Positions 34,434-42,863 are shown, numbered from the stretch's first letter. The stretch: 64,000 nt of DNA from Nitrososphaerota archaeon (GCA_029785685.1 JAFLZE010000002.1:1-64000); one strand, 5' to 3'. The notes: generated by a model from the sequence alone, not told the origin. Made by a program: numbers and translations.

Positions 34434-34619
34434 ATGACGGCCCAGCGGGACGAGATGAAGTGCCCGAAGTGTGGACGCTTTGACCTGAAGGAGACGGGTC
34501 AAGGCGTTTCCTGCCGGGTGTGCGGCTATACCCTCTCGCCAGGAGAGAACGACAGGTTCAGACTGTATAAGATCCTCAAGGAAGAGGAGAAACGACCCAA
34601 ACGCCCAGGCGCCTCCTGA
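34434..34619 (+). CDS. Small zinc-ribbon protein
   Basis: A 61-residue protein with MKCPKCGRFDLKE and CRVCGYTLSPGE, a single CxxC-CxxC zinc ribbon, and a Lys/Glu-rich tail. ATG 34434 is used; a second ATG at 34458 opens exactly at the ribbon. Function unknown; similar ribbons occur in archaeal transcription or ribosome proteins. Confidence 0.72.
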   Translation: MTAQRDEMKCPKCGRFDLKETGQGVSCRVCGYTLSPGENDRFRLYKILKEEEKRPKRPGAS

Positions 34620-34676
34620 AGATGACAGCCGAAGGCCGCAATAGCCGTTTAAGCCCCTCTTCCAAACGTCGGCAGG

Positions 34677-34907
34677 TTGGCAGTAAGAGCTAGCCCGATA
34701 TCGAAGACCGCCGCGATTCTGATAATAGTCATTGGTCTATTCGTCTTGCTCACTGGACTCATCGCCAGAGTTATGACAAACGAAGTCGAAGGGGCCGTCT
34801 TCGTCGTCCTCGGGGTCGCGCTCTATGGTTTCCTCCGAAGGTTCACCAGGAAACTGAGTCGGGAGGTCCGAGGCACCCCAGCTAGTTCGCAGGCGGCTGG
34901 ACGGTAG
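34677..34907 (+). CDS. Small two-helix membrane protein
   Basis: A 76-residue protein with two hydrophobic segments (about 11-30 and 37-53) and a basic C-terminus. The TTG start is about 27 bases after GTTTAAG (34647-34653), indicating a leaderless gene. Function unknown. Confidence 0.62.
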   Translation: MAVRASPISKTAAILIIVIGLFVLLTGLIARVMTNEVEGAVFVVLGVALYGFLRRFTRKLSREVRGTPASSQAAGR

Positions 34908-34909
34908 TG

Positions 34910-35310
34910 AATCTGTGCCTGAGGTTCCGCTCCCACAGCCTGGTGCCAAGGAATCCACCAGGGTTCCGTTCACGGCCTCTACGACCAGGATGGGCAGGTA
35001 TATTTCCAGAAAAGGCGCCGAAAAGCCGAAGTCGATGAAAGCATAGGTCACAACCACTCCAACTATGATGGTGCTCGCGGTCAACACGACCACGAGCCTC
35101 TTTGGATGGACTTTGAGCCTGTGTGTGTCGCGCCACCGGGACTGAGAAGAACGAAACTGAGTGAAAGGAGCATAGCTTCGAAGATTATCAACGAGTCACC
35201 AATCTCGAACGGAAGTGCGCCATAGACGACGCCTATCATTACGCCGAAAAGCGTGGCGGTGATCAGCTTCTTGGAATCTGTTAAGCCTGTTGGTCGAAAG
35301 ACTCCAACGA
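34910..35310 (-). pseudogene. Probable frameshifted membrane protein
   Basis: Two bottom-strand frames look like one membrane protein. The upstream part (about 35290-35130) reads LITATLFGVMIGVVYGALPF and an AMLLSLSFVLLS helix. The downstream part (about 35110-34915) reads VVLTASTIIVGVVVTYAFID and APFLEIYLPILVVEAVNG. They are joined by a shift near 35120. No good start codon is seen for the first part. Gene decay is likely; an intact 118-residue protein starting at 35093 is an alternative. Confidence 0.4.
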
Positions 35311-35318
35311 ATGTTATT

Positions 35319-35336
35319 TAACAGCTGTTATAACTT
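35319..35336 (+). promoter_or_regulatory. Palindrome overlapping TATA box of the BtuF-like gene
   Basis: TAACAGCTGTTA (35319-35330) is a perfect 12-base palindrome, running into TTATAAC (35329-35335). That TATA-like element is about 33 bases before ATG 35364. A regulator dimer bound here would block the basal machinery, so this is an operator candidate. Confidence 0.45.
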
Positions 35337-35363
35337 CCCAGGTCTTCAGGAATAGATATCACA

Positions 35364-36215
35364 ATGGCGGTTCAACGAAGTGCGATGGTGAAGGTCTTCA
35401 GTGAAGTTCTCGGGACGGCGGTACCAGTTCCCGATCCCCCTGAAAGAATCGTGAGCTTTAGTCCCGCGGCCACCGAGACGCTCTTCCAACTCGGGCTCGG
35501 CGAGAAGGTCGTCGGCGTCACTGCGTTCTGCGCTCGCCCGGCGGAGGCGCAGTCGAAACGAAAGCTTGGGAGTTACAACACGGTAAGAGAAGAGATCCTC
35601 GATGAACTCAACCCGGATCTGATTCTTGCCGTAACAGGATACCAGCGCGAATTCGCAGTTAGGCTGTCGAAGAAGTATCCAGTGTATCCTCTCGAGTTGC
35701 CTCTGTCGGTGGCGGGCATCATAGACTTCGTCGTAAAGGTCGGCCTGGTGACAGGTGCAGCCGGAAAGGGCCGGGAGTTGGGGGCGGCTCTCCTCAGGTC
35801 CCTTGGGAGACTGCCGCGGGTTTCGAAGCTGGATTCCTACGTTGAGATTAACTTAGGGGGCCCCGTGAGCTTCGGCGCCTACAGTTACATCACTGATGCG
35901 TTCAGACTCCTCGGCAGCTCGCATCTGTACGAAGACGAGCCTCGTGAGTGGCTAGTCCCAGACCTGAAGGCAGTATCATTAAGGAACCCTGACGCCGTTT
36001 TCTATGAGCCCAAAATGTACTCCAAGTTCGAAGGCGGTGACCTCGCGACCCTGCTACGCTCAAGAGGCTGGACAGGGCTGAAGGCTGTGGCTCTTGGAAA
36101 TGTGTTCGTGACCCCTGGCCCGCTGGACTTTCTTGCACATCACGGGCCGTCGTTCATCACGCAGGCGCTCCCATGGCTGGCGGAGCAACTTGCAGCGGCG
36201 AGCGAGAGGGTTTGA
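35364..36215 (+). CDS. BtuF-like helical-backbone metal/cobalamin-binding protein
   Basis: A 283-residue protein of the type III periplasmic-binding fold: PPERIVSFSPAATETLFQLGLGEKVVGVT, LNPDLILAV, SFGAYSYITDAFRLLGSSHLY. No signal peptide or anchor is visible, which is unusual for a true uptake protein and fits cytoplasmic family members. No ABC permease or ATPase is next to it. A cobalamin or heme/iron ligand is plausible but unproven. A second possible start is ATG 35385. Confidence 0.8.
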   Translation: MAVQRSAMVKVFSEVLGTAVPVPDPPERIVSFSPAATETLFQLGLGEKVVGVTAFCARPAEAQSKRKLGSYNTVREEILDELNPDLILAVTGYQREFAVRLSKKYPVYPLELPLSVAGIIDFVVKVGLVTGAAGKGRELGAALLRSLGRLPRVSKLDSYVEINLGGPVSFGAYSYITDAFRLLGSSHLYEDEPREWLVPDLKAVSLRNPDAVFYEPKMYSKFEGGDLATLLRSRGWTGLKAVALGNVFVTPGPLDFLAHHGPSFITQALPWLAEQLAAASERV

Positions 36216-36417
36216 CTGCGAGCCATGAACCGGCATGGCCAAGCAGGAAGCAGGTAACGGCGGTCGGCCCAGGAGAATCTCTGGCGCTCATGCCCGCGGG
36301 TTCATAGCGGCAGAACTCTTCTCGTCCCCGTCCTACGTCTCTACGCTCCTACTCGACGGGAACCTGTGCACTCGATAGGATTCAGAAACGGGGCGCTCCG
36401 GAGGAGCGGAAACGGGC

Positions 36418-37509
36418 TCAGCTCTTGGTCCAATCGTCGAGTCTAGAGGGGTCCGAAGATGAGCGTTGAATACCTGCGACCCTGACCCCTATCAGGCGCA
36501 CCGGCTTTCCCTTCGACTCGAACTCGTCCAGAAGCCTGTCGACGCTCTCGAGCAGGGGGCCTTCGCTGTCGGTGCGGCTCACGAGAGTCCGCTCCCGGGT
36601 GTGGGTCTCGAACCCGCGGAACCTGATTTTTATGCCAGCCACCTTGTAAGCATAGCCAGCCGACTTCACCCTCCGCATTAGTTCGGCGACCCCGTCGGCT
36701 GCTTCTCGCCTGACTGTCCCGAAGTCGCTAGTATCGTCCTTGAAAGTTCGTTCTACGCTGAGCGACTTCGGGAGTTCCTGCTGCTTCACTTCTATGGCTT
36801 CTTCGCCATGGACGACCCCCCAGAGCCAGACCCCGTTCTTTCCGAACCATGCGAGTAGTTGCCTGCCCTCTAATTGCTGGAGTTGTGAGATGGTCGCGAT
36901 GCCCTTCTCACGGAGGAACTCGCGTGTCTTCGGGCCGATACCTGGGACGACACCCACGGGGAGGGGGGCGAGGAACCCGCGTACGTCGCCGAACGGCACA
37001 ACGGTCATGCCGTCGGGCTTGTTCCTGTCGGAAGCGATTTTCGCCGAAGACTTGTTCGGCGCGACCCCGATAGAGCAGGTGAGGCCGTGCTTCTCTCTTA
37101 TGGTCCTCTTAATCTCCATGGCCAAGTCTGCTCCGGAATGCTCGTCTCCCGCTCTGCTAGTGACGTCGAGGTAGGCCTCGTCTATGCTCCCCTGCTCGAA
37201 CCTGTCAGCAAAATTCCTCAGTGTAGCCATTACTTCTTCCGAAACACGTTCATAGAGACCCCAGTTCGGTTGAATGTACTGCGCCTGGGGGCAGAGCCTG
37301 TAGGCCTGTGTGATTGGCATTCCTGAACGAAGGCCGAACTTCCGGGCGGCGTAGGAGCATGCGACGACGACACCTCTGCCCATCCCTCCTTCCGGGTCTG
37401 CGCCTACGACCACCGGAAGCCCCTTCAGTTCGGGGCGCTCTCTAATCTCAGCGGAGACGTAGAACGCGTCCAGGTCGACGTGGAGGACGGACCGGCGCTG
37501 TGGGTGCAT
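36418..37509 (-). CDS. dinB: Y-family translesion DNA polymerase (Dpo4/DinB)
   Basis: A 363-residue polymerase that copies damaged templates. The N-terminus SVLHVDLDAFYVSAEIRERP holds the first catalytic Asp, and QGSIDEAYLDVTS holds the second acidic pair. A PGIGPKTREFLREKGI helix-hairpin-helix and the little-finger domain follow. No obvious PIP box is seen at the C-terminus (DDWTKS). It ends the transcript begun by the DUF72 gene, seven bases upstream. Confidence 0.94.
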   Translation of the reverse strand: MHPQRRSVLHVDLDAFYVSAEIRERPELKGLPVVVGADPEGGMGRGVVVACSYAARKFGLRSGMPITQAYRLCPQAQYIQPNWGLYERVSEEVMATLRNFADRFEQGSIDEAYLDVTSRAGDEHSGADLAMEIKRTIREKHGLTCSIGVAPNKSSAKIASDRNKPDGMTVVPFGDVRGFLAPLPVGVVPGIGPKTREFLREKGIATISQLQQLEGRQLLAWFGKNGVWLWGVVHGEEAIEVKQQELPKSLSVERTFKDDTSDFGTVRREAADGVAELMRRVKSAGYAYKVAGIKIRFRGFETHTRERTLVSRTDSEGPLLESVDRLLDEFESKGKPVRLIGVRVAGIQRSSSDPSRLDDWTKS

Positions 37510-37516
37510 CTGTCAG

Positions 37517-38338
37517 CTACTGCCCGAACAGCGTCTGCTGCCCAGTCCCCTGGGCATTCCAGTCGAGTTCCATCATGCCGAGGAGCCTCCGGAATTCGTT
37601 GGCGGATTCAGGGCTGAAACCCGCGAAGTGATTGTTGAAGAAGACATAACCAGATTCGAACTTGCTGGCGTTCTCCTTGACAGAGGTTGCCCACCGGTCC
37701 ATGTCCTCAGACCTGTCTTTCTGCACCCCTGTGAACTCTGTGATCTCTCTGTCGCCCACCATCCTGAGATAGACGAAATCTGCAGTCGCCTCTGGGGGGC
37801 TCTCGACATACTGGTTCAAGGCCCATATCATGGAGACGTTATTCTTTCTCAGGAGTGAGTAGACTTCAGGCGTGAACCAAGATCGGTGGCGGAACTCTAT
37901 GGCGTGCTTGAACTCTGGGCTGAGCGTGGAGAGGAACTCTTTCAATATGTCCTGGTGGGTGCTCAGTTTGACGGACGGCGGGAGCTGTATCGCTATCGGA
38001 CCGAGTTTCTCCTTCAGCTTGCTCATCACACTGTAGAAATACATGAGAGTGGACTCTGAGTCCTCCAGCTTCTTCTCGTGAGTGATTTTCTTGGGGAGCT
38101 TGGGTGAGAAGACGAAGCCGACGGGGGTATTGCTCCGCCACTTGCTCACCATGAACTGGCTGGGAATCCTGTAGAAGCTGGAGTCGACCTCCACGCAGTT
38201 GAATACCTTGGAGTAGAATGAAAGATAGTCCTCTGACGCCAGCCACTTAGGGTAGAATACCCCGTCCCAGTCCTTGTAGGACCATCCGCTGCACCCAATC
38301 CTGACCTTATCGAGATTCGTGTTAGGAGACCTTTGCAA
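37517..38338 (-). CDS. DUF72-family TIM-barrel protein
   Basis: A 273-residue protein of the DUF72 family: VRIGCSGWSYKDWDGVFYP, CVEVDSSFYRIPS, FSPKLPKKITHEKKL, AIEFRHRSWF and a late GYVFFNNHFAG. Its biochemical role is unknown. I use TTG 38338 instead of ATG 38359: the TATA box TAAATAAA (38361-38368) lies only a few bases from the ATG but about 26 from the TTG. Co-transcribed with dinB. Confidence 0.88.
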   Translation of the reverse strand: MQRSPNTNLDKVRIGCSGWSYKDWDGVFYPKWLASEDYLSFYSKVFNCVEVDSSFYRIPSQFMVSKWRSNTPVGFVFSPKLPKKITHEKKLEDSESTLMYFYSVMSKLKEKLGPIAIQLPPSVKLSTHQDILKEFLSTLSPEFKHAIEFRHRSWFTPEVYSLLRKNNVSMIWALNQYVESPPEATADFVYLRMVGDREITEFTGVQKDRSEDMDRWATSVKENASKFESGYVFFNNHFAGFSPESANEFRRLLGMMELDWNAQGTGQQTLFGQ

Positions 38339-38360
38339 AGGATGGCGGACGTTCGCCATA

Positions 38361-38368
38361 TTTATTTA
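38361..38368. promoter_or_regulatory. TATA box shared by DUF72-dinB and the SPFH operon
   Basis: TTTATTTA reads TAAATAAA on the other strand. It sits about 26 bases before TTG 38338 (bottom) and about 32 before TTG 38397 (top). These spacings argue for the downstream TTG starts over the two ATGs that lie almost on the box. Confidence 0.55.
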
Positions 38369-38396
38369 GATGGAAGGGAGGTCGAGACGTAGGTCC

Positions 38397-38945
38397 TTGA
38401 CACAAGGCAGTCCAGACATCAGACAGCAGGTGGATGCCAATAGGGGGATCGCGAAAAAGCTTGAGCTTCTCATACCAGGTCTTAGGGGATACAGGAGCAA
38501 GGAGGACATTAGGGTCTCCGACGAACTCTTGAGGAATCAGGTGGCGGACAGGCTTGACAAGGTTAGGGACAACCTGCAGCAGTTGAGGAAGCAGGTGGCG
38601 TCCAGCGGCGACTTTACGAACCTGACGAGCGTCGGATCGGTCATTTCTCAGGTGCAGGCCCTCAGCGGAGAGGTGCGGCACGCAGGACAGGGATATGCGG
38701 GCTGGGCCGCCCCGATTCAAGTCACGGACGACAAGTTGAACAAGTTGTATGATTATGACTACTCGTTCGTCAGTGCGGTCTTCCAGCTGGACGATGCTAC
38801 GTCGTCTGGGAGACTGGTGTATGACAGCGCTGCTCCGAGCTCAATTCAAGCGGCGATTGGCGGGTTCGTTCGAGACGTGGCTGATATCAAGCAGAAGTGG
38901 TCACAGAGGATAGAAGCGATAGAGGGCATAGCCCTCGGTCAGTGA
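38397..38945 (+). CDS. Helical protein of a family linked to SPFH genes
   Basis: A 182-residue, largely alpha-helical protein starting TQGSPDIRQQVDANRGIAKK. The region LELLIPGLRGYRSKEDIRVSDELLR recalls an IPGYRGY-type motif in bacterial proteins encoded beside SPFH genes, from memory only. The stop overlaps the next GTG by four bases, so it is translationally coupled to the SPFH protein and is probably its partner. Function unknown. Confidence 0.75.
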   Translation: MTQGSPDIRQQVDANRGIAKKLELLIPGLRGYRSKEDIRVSDELLRNQVADRLDKVRDNLQQLRKQVASSGDFTNLTSVGSVISQVQALSGEVRHAGQGYAGWAAPIQVTDDKLNKLYDYDYSFVSAVFQLDDATSSGRLVYDSAAPSSIQAAIGGFVRDVADIKQKWSQRIEAIEGIALGQ

Positions 38946-40045
38946 GAGCGGTGGTCTTCGGCAAGAAAAACGATGGGGTCCCCGCGGCAGGTGGAAGCGT
39001 ATTCGGTTCGACGACGTTCGCCTGGGACGACAAGGACAAGCAACCCGCACCGGGGGTCTACAACGTGCTCTGGAAAGCGCCCCGTCAGATACGGCTCAAC
39101 GACAACGTTGTCGTGAGGGAGGACGAGATAGCGGTTTTCTACCGCGACGGAAAGGCGCTGACTTACTTCGATCAACCCAACAGGTATGCGCTGACTGACT
39201 TCAACGCGCCGGTGGTGGGTAAACTCCTGAAGTTCTTTACGGGGGTAACACAGTGGGCCGAGGTCTACTACGTCCCCAAGCGGTATCTGGATGGGAAGTT
39301 CGGGAGCACGCAGCCCTACCAGTTCACTGACCCGACCTTCGGAATAATCAACCTGCGGGTTTTCGGTGAGTACAGGTGGAGGATTTCTTCCCCTGAGCTT
39401 TTCATCAACCAGTTCGTCGGAACCTTCGGCGCGGACACCTCCGATGACGTGGAAGGGAGGGTGAAGGAGCAGATTGTCATCCTAGTCTACAGCGCGCTGG
39501 GGAAGATGAAGCAGCAGGGTTTGAAGGTCACTGACCTGGCTGCCAACCTCATGAACATTGAGCAGGTGGTGCTCGCCTCTGGTCCCGACAACCTCGGCCA
39601 GTTTGGCATGGAGATCAACAAGATATCCGGATTGACGATAAGCCTCCCCGATGACGTCCAGAAAGCCATCGACACAAGGTCGGAGATGCAGGTGCTCGGC
39701 GTCAACTATATGCAGTACCAGACTGGGAAGGCCGTCGACGATGCGGCAAGGAATCCCTCAGGAGGAGCGGGCGTGACAGCTGGGCTCGGGGCCGGTCTGG
39801 GCGTCGGCTACGCCATCGGAGGGCAGATGGCCCAGGGGATGGGCCAGAACATCCAGTCGAGGAGCTGTCCCAATTGCGGATCTTTGGTCCCGATGACTTC
39901 GAAGTTTTGTCCTAACTGTGGGGCCACCATGGCTGCACCTCAAGGTTCGTCTGCGCCTGCAGGGGCAGCGAAGTTTTGTCCTAACTGTGGGAGTTCGATA
40001 ACCGTAGGTTCGAAGTTTTGCAACAACTGCGGGACCAAGCTCTAG
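38942..40045 (+). CDS. SPFH/Band7-type protein with C-terminal zinc ribbons
   Basis: A 367-residue protein. The SPFH-like domain spans about 35-250 (VLWKAPRQIRLNDNVVVREDEIAVFYRDGKAL...). A Gly/Ala segment (about 270-300) follows, then two zinc-ribbon pairs: SCPNCGSLVP/KFCPNCGATM and KFCPNCGSSI/KFCNNCGTKL. The layout matches YdjI or virion-core-like SPFH proteins in bacteria. A scaffold at membranes is likely. The two KFCPNCG codings share a 23-base identical stretch. Confidence 0.83.
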   Translation: MRAVVFGKKNDGVPAAGGSVFGSTTFAWDDKDKQPAPGVYNVLWKAPRQIRLNDNVVVREDEIAVFYRDGKALTYFDQPNRYALTDFNAPVVGKLLKFFTGVTQWAEVYYVPKRYLDGKFGSTQPYQFTDPTFGIINLRVFGEYRWRISSPELFINQFVGTFGADTSDDVEGRVKEQIVILVYSALGKMKQQGLKVTDLAANLMNIEQVVLASGPDNLGQFGMEINKISGLTISLPDDVQKAIDTRSEMQVLGVNYMQYQTGKAVDDAARNPSGGAGVTAGLGAGLGVGYAIGGQMAQGMGQNIQSRSCPNCGSLVPMTSKFCPNCGATMAAPQGSSAPAGAAKFCPNCGSSITVGSKFCNNCGTKL

Positions 40046-40052
40046 GTGATTC

Positions 40053-41069
40053 TTGACGTTCTGCCAAAAGTGCGGAGCCCAGCTGCCTGACGACGCCGAG
40101 TTCTGTTACAAATGCGGTGCGAAGGTCGGCCAGTCTTCCCAGGCGACACCCCAGGCAGCCACCGTACGACAAGAGGTCATCGCCCCAACCGGTGCTACCA
40201 CACTGAAGTGCCCTAGTTGCGGCGCCCCCATAGCGCCCAAGTTCGGCGAGATGTTCATCACCTGCGAGTATTGCGGTAGCAGCATCTCACTCGGGAACGA
40301 AGGATGGAAGAGCATTGACAAGCACACCATGCTCCCGGTCAAGATTTCTCAGCAGGACGACGTGATGAAGGAGATTCATGGGCTGATGGACAGGGGACTG
40401 CTTCATCGCCATCTTCAGGAGTCCTCCACGTTGGAAGAAGTCAACCTTGCGATGGTACCATATTGGCTGCTGCCTGTCTCTGCGAGGACCTCCCTGGTGG
40501 CGGTCGATATGGCTGCCGAGGCGGGCCAGATAGCAACCACCGCTGCCCTGGCCGGGATAATGGGGGGCGCCCTGGGCGGCGGGAGGAATAACGGGTTCGG
40601 AGGAGGAGGCTTGTTCACCGGGATGATGTTCGGGACGGTGATGGGGGGAGGAGGGTTCGTGGGCGGCGGCCAGGGGAACAGGAAGGCATACCAGTTGGAC
40701 AACGACTACAATTTCCCTATAGTCGGCTTGAAGGCCCTCACTGACTACCAGCCCAAGGACTACCAGTTCAACCTGGCTGACAGGGTGGTGTTTGACGCGG
40801 CCAAGGTGAAAGGGATCAAGGTCCTCAACGGGGATGTAGGCGAGGAGGTTGCTAAGACCCAGGCCAAGACGCTGGTGGACCAGCTGCAGTCGCAAAAGGC
40901 GCATGCTGCACACCACATGATTCAGAAGCTCACCACAGAATCGGACGTCGGCGATGCCGAGCTGCTTCATGCCCCTGTCTGGTTCGTGCGATACCAGCAC
41001 AAGAATGGGAAGATTGTGTTGGTAATTGACGCGAACTCTGGCGGCGTTATCAACAGCATCGGGCTTTAG
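40053..41069 (+). CDS. Double zinc-ribbon protein with glycine-rich segment
   Basis: A 338-residue protein. FCQKCGAQLPDDAEFCYKCGAKV (residues 3-25) is one ribbon, and LKCPSCGAPIAPKFGEMF with CEYCGSS (about 51-76) a second. A body domain, a Gly-rich stretch (about 175-210) and a C-terminal domain ending IVLVIDANSGGVINSIGL follow. It starts with TTG seven bases after the SPFH gene, so the three genes form one operon and perhaps one complex. Function unknown. Confidence 0.78.
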   Translation: MTFCQKCGAQLPDDAEFCYKCGAKVGQSSQATPQAATVRQEVIAPTGATTLKCPSCGAPIAPKFGEMFITCEYCGSSISLGNEGWKSIDKHTMLPVKISQQDDVMKEIHGLMDRGLLHRHLQESSTLEEVNLAMVPYWLLPVSARTSLVAVDMAAEAGQIATTAALAGIMGGALGGGRNNGFGGGGLFTGMMFGTVMGGGGFVGGGQGNRKAYQLDNDYNFPIVGLKALTDYQPKDYQFNLADRVVFDAAKVKGIKVLNGDVGEEVAKTQAKTLVDQLQSQKAHAAHHMIQKLTTESDVGDAELLHAPVWFVRYQHKNGKIVLVIDANSGGVINSIGL

Positions 41070-41113
41070 AGCCCCGCCTAATCCAGAAATACGCGGGGAA
41101 CCGCCGGGCGGCC

Positions 41114-41335
41114 ATGTCTTCAAGCAAGCAGGGGGTCCCCGTCGTCATCCCGAGTGATGTCTGGCAACCTTTGATGGAGATAAGGTCCCAGCTGGACTCA
41201 GAGTGTCCTGGGGCTCCTACGCCCATTGAAGAGCTCCTCCGCGAGATAGTGAGGCACTACGAGCGCTGCGACATTGCAGCGAATGAGGCTGAGGAGTTCT
41301 GCAAGCGGGCCCAAGCATGGAAGGGGAGCAAATAG
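41114..41335 (+). CDS. Small hypothetical helical protein
   Basis: A 73-residue protein (IPSDVWQPLMEIRSQLDSE..., then PIEELLREIVRHYERCDIA). Its ribbon-helix-helix-like sequence suggests a small DNA-binding or antitoxin-like fold, but this is weak. It follows the SPFH operon by 44 bases and may be its last gene. Confidence 0.6.
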   Translation: MSSSKQGVPVVIPSDVWQPLMEIRSQLDSECPGAPTPIEELLREIVRHYERCDIAANEAEEFCKRAQAWKGSK

Positions 41336-41446
41336 CACCTGCGGAGCCTAGATGTGGCCGGGAGCAACCTCCAGAGTAATTCCCTGTATGCCTATGGCAT
41401 CCAGGTGACTCTTGGAGGGCTCTCTCCCGGTTTTCGCAGTTTAAGG

Positions 41447-41869
41447 CTACGGCGTTGGTTGGAGAGGCATGGGCTGGGCGCTCCGTCCGAAGAATGCCCG
41501 CACGTTAGGCCGGAACATATACCATAGTATGAACCCGTCGATGACGAGCCCCACGAGGCTTGGAATCGAACCCAAAGCGAGCCCCACGAGGCTGGCCAAG
41601 ACTCCGAGACCAGAAAGGATGATGGCCAGTATTCTTGCCCATCCCCTTCCGGTCCAAAGGCCCCAGCCCACAAGGAGCCCCAGTAACCCGAATATGACCA
41701 CCACGCCCCCTGCGGCGACTCCTATCCCTGCTGGTATGGCGAGGCCGAGGGCAGAGAAGAGCGTCCCACTTACGGCAGCCACGGCAAGGCCGAGGAGAAG
41801 TATGAGCAAACCACCGAGAATCTCCAAGATTGCCAAGATAGCTATACCCATAGGCCTGGGGGGCCGCAT
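41447..41869 (-). CDS. Small four-helix membrane protein
   Basis: A 140-residue protein with about four hydrophobic helices (MGIAILAILEILGGLLILLLG, then LFSALGLAIPAGIGVAAGG, ARILAIILSGLGVLASLVG and VGLVIDGFILWYMF). It ends in a Pro/Gln tail. ATG 41869 is about 27 bases from a TTATGTATT element (near 41890-41900). It resembles predicted archaeal DUF2127-like proteins only loosely. Function unknown. Confidence 0.75.
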   Translation of the reverse strand: MRPPRPMGIAILAILEILGGLLILLLGLAVAAVSGTLFSALGLAIPAGIGVAAGGVVVIFGLLGLLVGWGLWTGRGWARILAIILSGLGVLASLVGLALGSIPSLVGLVIDGFILWYMFRPNVRAFFGRSAQPMPLQPTP

Positions 41870-41932
41870 CAAGACAAGACAGGTTCGGGTTCTCAATACA
41901 TAAGCCTAACCTTCAATCCTGCAAGAGCAGCG

Positions 41933-42127
41933 TCACTGCTGCGGCTGTTTGAATTCGAAGCCGCACTTAACGCAGACTCTCATGCCAGGTTTGTCTGTGA
42001 TGACCTGCCTTGCGCCACACTTGGGACATTCGACGGTCATACTCGCATGCTTCACAGACTCTGAGTGCGCCGAACGGACCTTGTTTATGGCATCGCTGTA
42101 AGCGTCACGCCTGTAACCCGGCGCCAT
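41933..42127 (-). CDS. Small zinc-ribbon protein
   Basis: A 64-residue protein. The first 28 residues are helical and polar; VECPKCGARQVI and RVCVKCGFEF form one CxxC-CxxC ribbon. The end is QQ-rich. A TATA-like TTTAGTTAA (42149-42157) is about 26 bases upstream, indicating a leaderless gene. Function unknown. Confidence 0.72.
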   Translation of the reverse strand: MAPGYRRDAYSDAINKVRSAHSESVKHASMTVECPKCGARQVITDKPGMRVCVKCGFEFKQPQQ

Positions 42128-42157
42128 GTCTATCCCTAGATGGCCCTTAACTAAAGG

Positions 42158-42439
42158 TTACCCCACTTCTTCCAAAGTAAAGGTGAATCTGGCACCGGCG
42201 AACTCTCCGGTGCTCACCCTCTCCCAAGTGACCTTGTATGTCTTAGTGACGTTCGCCCCGATGATGCTTACTTGCTTCGGGACTTCAGAGAAGAGCTTCT
42301 CGACCTTGGCGGGGTCCTTGGTGAATATCAGGCTACGCCTGCGCTTCATGAGGTACTTTACCGCCACGTTCTGGTGGGCGTGACCTTCTACTGGTATCTT
42401 CTCGGTGCCGGTATCTATTGTGAACCCTCTCTTAGCCAT
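42158..42439 (-). CDS. Conserved-looking small archaeal protein, function unknown
   Basis: A 93-residue basic alpha/beta protein (AVKYLMKRRRSLIFTKDPAKVEKLF, then TKTYKVTWERVSTGEFAG). The TATA box ACTATTTA-like (about 42468-42475) is about 30 bases upstream, so it is leaderless and has its own promoter. No family is recognised. Confidence 0.7.
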   Translation of the reverse strand: MAKRGFTIDTGTEKIPVEGHAHQNVAVKYLMKRRRSLIFTKDPAKVEKLFSEVPKQVSIIGANVTKTYKVTWERVSTGEFAGARFTFTLEEVG

Positions 42440-42530
42440 CTCTTGGCGTCTGGGCGGCGGCGCCGATGGTAAATAGTTTCGGGGTCAATGGGGGTGCACA
42501 ATGAACTCGAATGCAGTCAGTACTGCAGAG

Positions 42531-42863
42531 TCAGGGCCGTTTGATGCTTGTCACGAGCAGTCTGAACTGAAGCGTCTTCCCCGCCATGGGATGCCTGCCT
42601 GTCTTCCCATAGGCTCTTTCCGGAGGGAGTGTAATCTCCTTGGTTTCGTTTACCTGCATGCCGACGAGCGCCTCCTCGAAGCCGCTTATCACCTGGTGCT
42701 GGCCGAGCACGACTTGAAGTGGCTTGTAGTCCCGCGCTGGGGTGTATAGTCCTGACTTCATCGCCTCAGCCTTCATACTAGTGTCGAAGACCTTCCCGCC
42801 CGGGAATTTCCCGACGTAGTGGACTGACACCGTGTCGCCATTCTGAGCTTTCGTTTCACTCAT
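42531..42863 (-). CDS. FKBP-type peptidyl-prolyl isomerase
   Basis: A 110-residue FKBP: NGDTVSVHYVGKFPGGKVFDTS at the start, then VVLGQHQVISGFEEALVGMQVNETKEITLPPERAYG. It is a short form without the large insert and histidine tail of SlyD. It catalyses proline isomerisation and may act as a chaperone. A TATA box (CTTTAATTA, about 42888-42896) is about 28 bases upstream. Confidence 0.92.
   Translation of the reverse strand: MSETKAQNGDTVSVHYVGKFPGGKVFDTSMKAEAMKSGLYTPARDYKPLQVVLGQHQVISGFEEALVGMQVNETKEITLPPERAYGKTGRHPMAGKTLQFRLLVTSIKRP

Noticed and set aside
34737..34908. Bottom-strand Glu/Asp-rich end of a 118-residue frame
   Set aside because: It is antisense to the leaderless small membrane gene at 34677-34907.
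36235..36378. 48-residue frame between the BtuF-like and dinB genes
   Set aside because: No promoter at the right distance, no recognisable motif; both neighbours end here, so it is a convergent gap.
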